Assembly: GCA_955652855.1 (NCBI GenBank)
Contig: CATPCN010000433.1
Location: 1-5,958, forward strand
Length of the DNA stretch: 5,958 nt
Direction: 5' to 3'
Source: an uncultured Chthoniobacterales bacterium
GTDB taxonomy: Bacteria > Verrucomicrobiota > Verrucomicrobiae > Chthoniobacterales > UBA10450
Below are positions 1-5,915 of this stretch, piece after piece (the first letter of the stretch is position 1; every line of letters starts with the position of its first letter). The notes beneath the pieces are model-generated. The model did not search any database and was not told where the DNA came from. It was given only the letters and a program-made list of their open reading frames with translations. Made by a program: the position numbers and the translations under genes.

Positions 1-678
1 CGCTTCCGCTGCCGTGTTCGGTGGAATTTTTCCGGCGTTATTTTCTCCGTCGGTCAAAAGAACAATCGCGCGGCTCTTCGCATGCTTGTCGTTTAATCGA
101 TTGGCCGCAGCTGCCATAGCCGAACCGATGGCCGTCCCATCTTCCACCAAACCAATCCGGACGCGCTCCAGATTTTGCAGCAACCAATCGTGATCGAGCG
201 TCATGGGACTGACGACGTAGGGGCGTCCCGCAAATGCGATGATCCCGATGCGATCATTCGGGCGTCCTTCGATAAATTTGCGCGTGACTTCGCGAATGGC
301 GTCCACGCGCGTCGCTTGGTCGCCTCCTATCGTAAAATCTTTCGTTAACATCGAGCCGGACACATCGAGCACAAGCATGATGTCGATCCCGCTCGCTTCG
401 ACTTGCGTGAGGCTCTTGCCGAGCTGTGGCCGCGCGAGCGCAACGATAAAAATAGCGAGCGTGAGAAAAAGCAGTGCGCGCAACAATTTCCCAGCGCGCG
501 AAACCGAAGTCCGCCCAAGCGCGCGCAAAACTGATGTCGAAGAAAAAACTAGAGCAGCAGAAGGGCCGCGTCGCCCGCGCAGGTATGCGAGTAACGGAAT
601 CGCGAGCAGCAACAACAGCAACCACGGCCGCCCGAACGTCAGCGTTTCATTCGACGGCACCCAATCACGCAGGTTCAA
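1..678 (-). CDS. BatA-like von Willebrand factor A membrane protein, 3' end outside the window
   Basis: About 225 N-terminal residues can be read before the gene leaves the left edge. Two hydrophobic segments near residues 18-32 and 65-81 flank a basic stretch, as in BatA/BatB proteins. A VWA domain follows: the MIDAS motif DVSGS is at about 104-108, the threonine of DGTAIGS at about 181, and the third metal-site aspartate in LLTDGEN at about 209. Family knowledge: these inner-membrane proteins show the VWA domain to the periplasm and work with MoxR ATPases; their exact substrate is unknown. The start is TTG at 678. An in-frame TAA lies just upstream (684-682), so no longer form is possible, and a perfect AAGGAG sits 6 bases before the TTG. 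The gene overlaps the DUF4381 gene by 14 bases, indicating translational coupling. The loop after MIDAS (TKDFTIGGDQATR) is slightly longer than I expect for BatA. The C-terminus, including any further membrane segment, is not visible. Confidence 0.9.
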   Translation of the reverse strand, partial: MNLRDWVPSNETLTFGRPWLLLLLLAIPLLAYLRGRRGPSAALVFSSTSVLRALGRTSVSRAGKLLRALLFLTLAIFIVALARPQLGKSLTQVEASGIDIMLVLDVSGSMLTKDFTIGGDQATRVDAIREVTRKFIEGRPNDRIGIIAFAGRPYVVSPMTLDHDWLLQNLERVRIGLVEDGTAIGSAMAAAANRLNDKHAKSRAIVLLTDGENNAGKIPPNTAAEA

Positions 679-1183
679 GTTTTACTCCTTCCACAAACCG
701 CGTCGCTTCATCCAGAAGCAGTCGGCTGTCCTTCGTCGTCGCTTCGTAACGCGCGAACTTGATCAAGTCGCACCGGTTCAAGAAATCATCGAGCAGTGAT
801 TTGTCCTCCTCGGAAAACGCAGACGATTTCGCGAGCGCGGCGAGAAATTCGACCGATGTCTGGCGCGTGAGCGGCAACTGATATTGCTCGGTCACGTATC
901 GTCGCAAAATATCCGAAACGCGGATGCTAAATCTGTAGGGATCAAGCTTGTCGATCTCCGCGCCGATGCGGGCCAGCATCTGCAGTGCGCGTTCGCGCGG
1001 AGTTTGCACTGTCGCCGGCGGTTTTCGTCGCTGCATAATTAGCCAGCCGATGACGCCGGCGAGTGCGAGCGCCAGCAGCGCGCCAGCAAAAATCATCCAC
1101 GGCGGAATCAGCGAATAATCAACCGGTGGCGCAATATCGTGAAGTTCTTCGGCCAGAAAGATCGACATAAATAAGATCGACAT
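665..1183 (-). CDS. DUF4381-family membrane protein of the MoxR/Bat cluster
   Basis: This 172-residue protein has a short N-terminal part containing DIAPPVDYSLIPPW (about 16-29), the proline/tryptophan-rich segment typical of DUF4381. One transmembrane helix follows (about 30-50), then a basic stop-transfer QRRK and a soluble, mostly helical C-terminal domain of about 115 residues. I see no catalytic motif. Family knowledge: DUF4381 genes lie between DUF58 and VWA genes in MoxR operons and are thought to be membrane partners of the VWA proteins; the biochemical role is unknown. It starts 9 bases after DUF58 ends and overlaps the VWA gene by 14 bases. The start is uncertain: ATG at 1183 and ATG at 1168 (residue 6) lie in an 11-base tandem duplication, and neither has a clear ribosome binding site. 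Confidence 0.85.
   Translation of the reverse strand: MSILFMSIFLAEELHDIAPPVDYSLIPPWMIFAGALLALALAGVIGWLIMQRRKPPATVQTPRERALQMLARIGAEIDKLDPYRFSIRVSDILRRYVTEQYQLPLTRQTSVEFLAALAKSSAFSEEDKSLLDDFLNRCDLIKFARYEATTKDSRLLLDEATRFVEGVKLEPA
685..690 (-). promoter_or_regulatory. Strong ribosome binding site (AAGGAG) that sets a TTG start
   Basis: On the minus strand AAGGAG is followed by TAAAAC and then TTG at 678-676. The spacing of 6 bases is near optimal. The site lies inside the end of the DUF4381 gene and is the clearest Shine-Dalgarno sequence in the window. It supports the unusual TTG start of the VWA gene. Confidence 0.75.
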
Positions 1184-1192
1184 GTTTCGGCG

Positions 1193-2092
1193 TCATCGGA
1201 TGGCGAGACGACGTTCGCGCTGTTTGAAGAATGAGCGCAGCGCCGGCAGATAATCTTCGCCGGTGCGTAATGAAATCGCGTCCACATTGTTCCGGCGCAA
1301 AGTACGCGCGAGCTCATCTTGTTTTCCCTCAGCCAGTGTCGTGAAACGCGTTCGGATTGCGCGCTCCGCCGTATTGATCTCGATCTGCTCGCCGGTTTCC
1401 GCGTCTTCGAGCGTGATGATTCCGATATTTGGCAAAACCTTTTCGCGCTCATCCTCAACATGGATCGCGATAAAATCATGACGCCGGCCGCTGACCGCGA
1501 GAGCTTTGGAAAAATCATTCGCCTGAAAATCGGAGACGAAAAAAACGACGGCGCGTCGCGTTACGATCTTGTTCAAATAGTCCAACGCGAGCTCCGGCTC
1601 AGTGCCTCGGCCTTCCGGCTGAAAGAAAAGAATCTCGCGGATCAGTCGCAACGTATGTGAACGGCCTTTCTTCGGTGGAATGAAAAGTTCGATGCGGTCG
1701 GTAAACAAAATGAGACCGACCTTATCGTTATTTCGGATTGCGCTGAAGGCGAGCAGGCAAGCCACTTCCGCCGCGAGTTCACGCTTCGATTGCGATGCGC
1801 TGCCAAAATTTCCCGATGCGCTAACATCGACAACCAACACCACGGTCAGCTCGCGTTCTTCCGTAAACTTTTTCACATAAGCGGTCCCAAGTCGCGCCGT
1901 CACGTTCCAATCGATCGTGCGGATTTCATCGCCCGGCTGATATTCGCGCACCTCATCAAAGTTCATCCCGCGCCCTTTGAAAACGCTGTGATAATCACCG
2001 GCGAACGCGGTCTCGACCAAACCGCGGGTCTTAATTTCGAGTGCGCGGATTTTCTTTAGAATTTCCGCCGGAGTTCTTTGCGTCGTTTCCAT
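1193..2092 (-). CDS. DUF58 domain protein with a VWA-like fold
   Basis: This 299-residue protein carries the DUF58 signature at about residues 39-68: FKGRGMNFDEVREYQPGD, then IRTIDWNVTARLG. A VWA-like region follows with a MIDAS-type DVSAS at 89-93, GTE at about 163-165 and FVSDFQ at about 185-190. There is no signal peptide or membrane helix, so it is probably cytoplasmic, as is common for short DUF58 proteins. Family knowledge: DUF58 genes almost always follow a moxR-type ATPase and are presumed clients or partners of it; no enzymatic reaction is established. It begins 9 bases after the ATPase stop and ends 9 bases before DUF4381, so it is an internal operon gene. The ATG at 2092 gives the usual N-terminus (TPAEILKKIRALEIKTR). 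No Shine-Dalgarno is apparent; coupling to the upstream stop may substitute. Confidence 0.93.
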   Translation of the reverse strand: METTQRTPAEILKKIRALEIKTRGLVETAFAGDYHSVFKGRGMNFDEVREYQPGDEIRTIDWNVTARLGTAYVKKFTEERELTVVLVVDVSASGNFGSASQSKRELAAEVACLLAFSAIRNNDKVGLILFTDRIELFIPPKKGRSHTLRLIREILFFQPEGRGTEPELALDYLNKIVTRRAVVFFVSDFQANDFSKALAVSGRRHDFIAIHVEDEREKVLPNIGIITLEDAETGEQIEINTAERAIRTRFTTLAEGKQDELARTLRRNNVDAISLRTGEDYLPALRSFFKQRERRLAIR

Positions 2093-2101
2093 CGATCGTC
2101 G

Positions 2102-3088
2102 TCACGGAACCGGCAGTCCATTGAAGATACGCTCGGTGATTGTCTCGCTCGTGATTGTTTCGGCTTCGGCTTCGTAACTGACAATGATGCGATGACGCAG
2201 CACATCCGGACCGATGCTCTTTATGTCTTGCGGTGTGACATAGCCGCGCCCGTTTAGAAATGCGTGAGCCCGAGCGGCGAGCGCGAGGTAAATCGTGGCG
2301 CGTGGCGAAGCGCCATAACGCACGAGACCTTCAAGCGCCAAATTGTAAGACGCTGGCTCGCGCGTCGCCCAGACAACATCGACAATGTAATCTTTCACGC
2401 GATCGTCGATGTAAATGCTGTTCACGACCGCGCGTGCGGCGATGATCTGCTTTGGATCTACAACCGGTGTGACGCTTAAATCCGGCGCCGAAGTCGCCAT
2501 GAGATCGAGAATCTGCCGCTCTTCAGATTTTTGCGGATAACCGACGTTCAACTTCAACATGAAACGATCGAGCTGCGCTTCGGGAAGTTGGTAAGTGCCT
2601 TCCTGTTCGAGCGGATTCTGTGTCGCGAGCACGAGAAACGGGTCGGAGAGGGGATATGTTTTCTCGCCGATTGTGACCTGGCGTTCCTGCATCGCCTCGA
2701 GCAGCGCGCTCTGCACTTTGGCTGGCGCGCGATTGATTTCGTCAGCCAGAATCAAATTCGAAAAGAGCGGACCGAACTTGGTGGTAAACTCGCCGGTGCG
2801 CGGATTGTAAATGAGCGTTCCGATCAAATCCGCGGGCAAAAGATCAGGCGTAAATTGCAAACGCTGGAAACCAGTCTGAATGCAGGCCGCCAACGTTTTC
2901 ACCGTGAGTGTCTTGGCCAGACCCGGCACGCCTTCGAGCAGGATGTGGCCGTTGGCGAGAAGGCCGAGCAGCAGCCGGTCGACCAAATATTTCTGGCCGA
3001 TGACGACGCGGCCAATTTGCTCACGCAGCGGCGGAATCCATTGCCCCAGTTCCTGCACTTGCTGCGTGATTTCCTGCGTTGATCTCAT
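2102..3088 (-). CDS. MoxR-family AAA+ ATPase
   Basis: From the ATG at 3088 this is a 328-residue AAA+ protein of normal length for MoxR. Walker A is GVPGLAKT at 53-60, Walker B is LILADEINR at 112-120, sensor 1 is ATQNP at 155-159, the arginine-finger region is LDRF at 173-176, and sensor 2 is GASPRA at 259-264 in the C-terminal lid. Family knowledge: MoxR ATPases form cytoplasmic hexameric rings and act as chaperones that mature or insert cofactors into protein complexes, together with VWA proteins. The DUF58, DUF4381 and BatA-like genes that follow are its expected partners. The frame is open upstream to a TTG at 3163, giving 25 more residues that are arginine/serine-rich and unlike the family; I prefer ATG 3088, although neither start has a good ribosome binding site. 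The 94 bases between der and ATG 3088 could hold a promoter, but I cannot pick out a convincing one. Confidence 0.93.
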   Translation of the reverse strand: MRSTQEITQQVQELGQWIPPLREQIGRVVIGQKYLVDRLLLGLLANGHILLEGVPGLAKTLTVKTLAACIQTGFQRLQFTPDLLPADLIGTLIYNPRTGEFTTKFGPLFSNLILADEINRAPAKVQSALLEAMQERQVTIGEKTYPLSDPFLVLATQNPLEQEGTYQLPEAQLDRFMLKLNVGYPQKSEERQILDLMATSAPDLSVTPVVDPKQIIAARAVVNSIYIDDRVKDYIVDVVWATREPASYNLALEGLVRYGASPRATIYLALAARAHAFLNGRGYVTPQDIKSIGPDVLRHRIIVSYEAEAETITSETITERIFNGLPVP

Positions 3089-3182
3089 ACGGATTGGTGA
3101 GACAGAAACACGCGGAGAATGTTCGATCAAACTCGTGTCTCGAAGTAGCGCGCGAATGCGCAAGAAAGTCGCGCTCGATTTT

Positions 3183-4565
3183 TCAACGTTCGCGTGTCTC
3201 GCTCCGCGCGCGGCAACTAATCAAGATTGGCAGACCAGGGTACGGTTGCGCCGCGCGAATCCGAGCTTCGAGGTAGCGCCGGTAAGTCTCGCTCAAGAGC
3301 TTCGGTTGATTCACGAAGAGGATAAATTTCGGCGGCGATAATTGCTGTCGATCTTCTGCTCCGCTGGTCTGCGTCGCGTAAAATAATTTTAGCCGCTTGC
3401 CGCTGATCATCGGCGGCGGATTGGCGGCGAAAGCATCTCGAAGTAAGCGATTAAGAACGCCCGTTCCGAGTCGTGCGCGAGATGCGCGCTGAATTCTTGC
3501 GACCAAACCGAAGAAGCGCTCCACATTTTCGCCAGTGAGAGCGGAAGCCACGAGCACCGGCGCGTAATCGAGAAAAAAAAGTTGTTCGCGCGCAAGATCG
3601 ACATGTTTTGTTACTGCATTCGATGCGCCGCGCTTCGGTTTGACGAGGTCCCATTTGTTCAAGACGACGAACGAAGACTTCTCCGATTTTTGAATTAGAC
3701 CCGCGACTTTTTTGTCCTGCGCGGTGATTCCACTCGTGACATCCACGATGAGCACGCACAAGTCTGCGCGTCGTATTGTGCGCTCGGCACGCATGACGCT
3801 GAAGACTTCGACGGAGGTCGAATGTTTTCCACGCGGTCGCATTCCGGCAGTGTCGATCAAAAGAAACTGCTCGCCCTCTCGCTCGTAGGTGATGTCCACG
3901 GCATCGCGCGTAGTGCCGGGCAGTTCGCTCACGATGGCGCGTCGATCTTTTACAATCGAATTAATCAGCGATGATTTTCCGGAGTTGGGGCGGCCGACGA
4001 TGGCGAGAGCCAGCGCATTTTGAATTTTCGATTTTCGATTTTGGATTTCAGAGGAATCAGCGGGCAAAAGATCGACAATTTTTTCGAGCAACTCCGAAAT
4101 CCCGCGACCATGAGCGGCGCTGATTGAGACGGCGGCGCGAAAGCCGAGGCGCGCAAAATCGGCGTCGAGATTCTCGTGTTTCGGATCGTCGATCTTGTTG
4201 ATCACGAGTACCACTGGGATGCGCGATCGTCGCAACATTCGCGCAAGATCTTCGTCGATCGGCGCGAGGCCCTGCTGCGCATCCACGACGAAGAGAATCA
4301 CATTACTCTCGCGCATGGCGGCGGAGGCTGCGTCGCGAACCTGCGTAATCAATTCTGATTCACCCGCGCCACCGATTCCGCCTGTGTCCCAAATTGAAAA
4401 CGGCCGCGATCCACGCGTGCAAGGCGCGACGAGCCGGTCGCGCGTGATTCCCGGTTGATCATGAACGATCGCGATATTTCGACCGGCGAGGCGATTGAAC
4501 AATGCGGACTTTCCGACATTTGGCCGGCCGACAATTGCGACATTTTGTGCGCTTTCGGCATTCAT
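3183..4565 (-). CDS. der: Ribosome-associated double GTPase Der (EngA)
   Basis: This 460-residue protein has two tandem TrmE-Era-Septin-like GTPase domains and a C-terminal KH-like domain, the architecture unique to Der. Domain 1: P-loop GRPNVGKS 13-20, GITRD 39-43, DTGG 60-63, NKID 123-126. Domain 2: GRPNSGKS 191-198, PGTTRD 216-221, DTAG 238-241, NKWD 303-306. The KH-like domain covers about 355-450 and includes GKRLKLFYATQT and FILFVNQP. Family knowledge: Der is an essential cytoplasmic GTPase in 50S subunit maturation. Its motifs are intact, so it should be functional. The linker between the GTPase domains is unusual: residues about 173-183 (EIQNRKSKIQN) are encoded by a 7-bp tandem repeat. 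It starts 27 bases after pgsA ends, so co-transcription is likely. Confidence 0.97.
   Translation of the reverse strand: MNAESAQNVAIVGRPNVGKSALFNRLAGRNIAIVHDQPGITRDRLVAPCTRGSRPFSIWDTGGIGGAGESELITQVRDAASAAMRESNVILFVVDAQQGLAPIDEDLARMLRRSRIPVVLVINKIDDPKHENLDADFARLGFRAAVSISAAHGRGISELLEKIVDLLPADSSEIQNRKSKIQNALALAIVGRPNSGKSSLINSIVKDRRAIVSELPGTTRDAVDITYEREGEQFLLIDTAGMRPRGKHSTSVEVFSVMRAERTIRRADLCVLIVDVTSGITAQDKKVAGLIQKSEKSSFVVLNKWDLVKPKRGASNAVTKHVDLAREQLFFLDYAPVLVASALTGENVERFFGLVARIQRASRARLGTGVLNRLLRDAFAANPPPMISGKRLKLFYATQTSGAEDRQQLSPPKFILFVNQPKLLSETYRRYLEARIRAAQPYPGLPILISCRARSETRER
4017..4051. repeat. A/T-rich heptad tandem repeat inside the der linker
   Basis: Five consecutive 7-base units read on the plus strand as ATTTTGA, ATTTTCG, ATTTTCG, ATTTTGG and ATTTCAG. 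The stretch is far more A/T-rich than the surrounding gene. On the coding strand it gives a lysine/glutamine/asparagine-rich peptide in the variable linker between the two GTPase domains of Der, where extra residues are tolerated. From memory, similar AAAATCGAAAATC-type tracts are common between genes in some verrucomicrobial and related genomes, so this may be a genomic repeat that landed in frame. That link is inference. Confidence 0.7.
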
Positions 4566-4592
4566 GGTTACAACGGCGCGAGTGCGCGCTCT

Positions 4593-5198
4593 TCAGTCGA
4601 CCTTGGCGTTGGCGTGGCCTTCCGCTCCCAACTGCCGGATGCCATCCAGCACATAAATGATTCCGGAAATAAAAGTGAACAGACCGGCGACAAAAACAAC
4701 GTAAAGAAGTGGCAGGAAACGCAATTGCAACATTACCCATGCGATTGCAGCCATCTGCAAAACGGTCGCGACTTTTCCTGTCCAACTCGGTTTGACGTGC
4801 ACCTTTCCATTGAGCAAGTGGAGGACGACGCTTCCGACGAGGATGACGGCGTCGCGCGCAATCACGAGCACCGGAAACCATGCCGGGAATCTTCCATAAT
4901 CCGGATCGCTCTCACTCCAATTGCTGATGCTGAGAGTAATGATACCGCTGAGGAGCAGGCCTTTGTCGGCGATTGGATCGAGAATAACGCCGAGCGCACT
5001 GCGCTGACTGTAGTGGCGCGCGACATAACCATCGAGGCCGTCACTTACCGCCGCGAGCAGAAAAATAGTGATGGCGGCAAAGCGTTGCCATTCCAAGGGT
5101 GCGCCACGTTGAATGCTCTCGCCGTAGTAAATCGCCATGGTGACGAAAGCGGGAATCATCAAGATTCGAATGACGGTGATTTTATTGGCTGTGGTCAT
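4593..5198 (-). CDS. pgsA: CDP-alcohol phosphatidyltransferase, probably PgsA (CDP-diacylglycerol-glycerol-3-phosphate 3-phosphatidyltransferase)
   Basis: This 201-residue integral membrane protein contains the CDP-alcohol phosphatidyltransferase signature D-x2-D-G-x2-A-R-x8-G-x3-D-x3-D: D53, D56, G57, A60, R61, G70, D74 and D78. Hydrophobic segments lie at about 8-24, 40-52, 79-91, 108-128, 144-158 and 162-185, close to the six helices of the family. Family knowledge: the aspartates bind divalent metal and CDP-diacylglycerol; PgsA makes phosphatidylglycerophosphate, the precursor of phosphatidylglycerol and cardiolipin, in the inner membrane. Length and the N-terminal NKITVIRILMIP fit PgsA, but cardiolipin synthase of the same superfamily cannot be excluded by eye. 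It is the first gene of the leftward group, 27 bases before der. The ATG at 5198 has only a weak GGGAAG about 8 bases upstream. Confidence 0.88.
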   Translation of the reverse strand: MTTANKITVIRILMIPAFVTMAIYYGESIQRGAPLEWQRFAAITIFLLAAVSDGLDGYVARHYSQRSALGVILDPIADKGLLLSGIITLSISNWSESDPDYGRFPAWFPVLVIARDAVILVGSVVLHLLNGKVHVKPSWTGKVATVLQMAAIAWVMLQLRFLPLLYVVFVAGLFTFISGIIYVLDGIRQLGAEGHANAKVD

Positions 5199-5312
5199 CG
5201 GCGCGCTTCCCGATCATGAAAACTAAAAGATCGACATGGAAGAAGAATTTGCATCCCTTTCACAGGAAAAGTTCGACGCCGGAGCTGCGAGACGTTTTGA
5301 CATGACTCGGCC

Positions 5313-5340
5313 TTTATGAAATTCCTCGAAGGCTTTTCAA
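5313..5340 (-). promoter_or_regulatory. Possible sigma-70-type promoter for the pgsA-der group
   Basis: On the minus strand TTGAAA (5340-5335) is followed after 16 bases by CATAAA (5318-5313). This matches 5 of 6 and 4 of 6 consensus bases. Transcription would start near 5306, giving a leader of about 108 bases before pgsA. It is the best candidate I see in the intergenic stretch, but such matches arise by chance in A/T-rich DNA. Confidence 0.3.
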
Positions 5341-5372
5341 GAAATATTCTCGAGCAAAAGAGCTGGTGCTTT

Positions 5373-5400
5373 GTTGCGAAATTCATTTTGGTCTCGCAAC
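5373..5400. other. Intergenic inverted repeat (7-bp hairpin)
   Basis: GTTGCGA (5373-5379) and TCGCAAC (5394-5400) are perfect reverse complements around a 14-base loop. It lies 29 bases upstream of the tRNA-like element, between the two divergent genes. It could be an operator-type dyad or an RNA hairpin. No T-run follows on the plus strand, so it is not a typical terminator in that direction. Confidence 0.35.
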
Positions 5401-5429
5401 TGAACATGCTAAGACTCATTCGCTGCGGC

Positions 5430-5516
5430 GCCGATGTGGCGAAATGGCAGACGCAACGGACTTTATATTTTTTGTGCTTTATTAGTCCGTTTTCTTTTCT
5501 ATTCCGGCCATCGGCA
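5430..5516 (+). pseudogene. Degenerate tRNA-Leu-like element
   Basis: The element is 87 bases long, the size of a leucine tRNA. Its 5' acceptor half GCCGATG (5430-5436) pairs perfectly with CATCGGC (5509-5515), followed by an A at the discriminator position. TG and a D-arm (GCG, loop AAATGGCAGA, CGC) follow as in tRNA-Leu, then A and ACGGA as the 5' anticodon stem. At the 3' end, TTCTATT plus CCGGC looks like a T-loop and 3' T-stem with one change from TTCGATT. The middle does not fit: the 5' T-stem would be TTCTT and cannot pair with CCGGC, there is no normal 7-base anticodon loop, and no variable arm is recognisable. The triplet at the nominal anticodon is TTA, which is not a leucine anticodon. 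No CCA is encoded. I read it as a tRNA-Leu gene whose centre was rewritten; a working non-canonical RNA is possible. Confidence 0.6.
5455..5503 (+). terminator. Hairpin followed by a T-rich tract inside the tRNA-like element
   Basis: AACGGACT (5455-5462) and AGTCCGTT (5484-5491) are perfect 8-base reverse complements around a 21-base A/T-rich loop. A pyrimidine tract TTTTCTTTTCTATT (5490-5503) follows at once. This resembles an intrinsic terminator or attenuator in the leader of the downstream release-factor-like gene. The stem is only half G/C and the loop is long, so termination would be weak at best. The 5' arm is also the anticodon stem position of the tRNA-like fold. Confidence 0.3.
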
Positions 5517-5555
5517 GCGGCGCAACGCAACGTGGAGACGAGCATTCATCGGCAA

Positions 5556-5915
5556 ATGGCACGCCTCGGTGTGCGCGAACAAGATCTCGAAGAAAGTTTC
5601 GCGCGTTCCAGCGGCCCGGGTGGTCAGCACGTGAACAAGGTCGCGACCGCGGTGACGCTGCGACATCGCCCCTCTGGAATTAGCGTGACTGTGCAGGATT
5701 CGCGCTCGCAAGCGCGCAATCGCGTCCTCGCGCGTGAACGACTTTTCACTGCCATCGAAAAACGCGAAGAAAAATTGCACGCGACGGAGATAGCACGGAA
5801 GGAAAAATTGCGGCGCGCACATTCACGGCGTCCGCGAAAACTAAAAGAGCGGATTCTGGAGACAAAGCGGAAGCGTTCTGCTTTGAAAAAACTGCGCGGG
5901 AAAATCGCTGAATGA
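5556..5915 (+). CDS. GGQ peptide-release-factor-like protein (ArfB-related, codon-independent type)
   Basis: This 119-residue protein consists of the RF-1 catalytic domain followed by a basic tail. [12 protein letters not shown] (about 17-28) contains the GGQ motif (22-24), which in release factors enters the peptidyl transferase centre and hydrolyses peptidyl-tRNA. Residues 29-65 match the rest of the domain ([19 protein letters not shown]). From about 68 on it is lysine/arginine-rich and probably helical, like the ArfB tail that sits in the empty mRNA channel of stalled ribosomes. No stop-codon recognition domain is present, so a rescue role is likely but inferred. The start is uncertain: ATG 5556 gives [13 protein letters not shown]; an in-frame GTG at 5532 adds eight residues and would also fit. 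The frame stays open to ATG 5316, but that part is translated through the tRNA-like element and is not plausible protein. It is transcribed away from pgsA. Confidence 0.85.
   Translation: MARLGVREQDLEESFARSSGPGGQHVNKVATAVTLRHRPSGISVTVQDSRSQARNRVLARERLFTAIEKREEKLHATEIARKEKLRRAHSRRPRKLKERILETKRKRSALKKLRGKIAE

Noticed and set aside
239..799. Plus-strand open frame of 186 codons over the VWA and DUF4381 genes
   Set aside because: It is arginine/serine-rich low-information sequence opposite a frame with full MIDAS motifs.
2531..3082. Plus-strand open frame of 183 codons antisense to the MoxR gene
   Set aside because: It is a shadow of a strongly conserved AAA+ gene; no family signature or ribosome binding site supports it.
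3089..3163. Extension of the MoxR protein to the TTG at 3163
   Set aside because: The added 25 residues are unlike MoxR N-termini and the TTG has no ribosome binding site; ATG 3088 gives the usual length.
4455..5219. Plus-strand open frame of 254 codons antisense to pgsA and the start of der
   Set aside because: It has no recognisable domain, its composition mirrors the opposite strand, and the minus-strand proteins beneath it have intact catalytic motifs.
5316..5555. An 80-residue N-terminal extension of the release-factor-like protein starting at ATG 5316
   Set aside because: It is read through the tRNA-like element ([10 protein letters not shown] is the usual false translation of tRNA-Leu genes) and does not resemble the family.
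5434..5634. Small plus-strand frame beginning [10 protein letters not shown]
   Set aside because: This is a familiar false ORF obtained by translating tRNA-Leu sequence.
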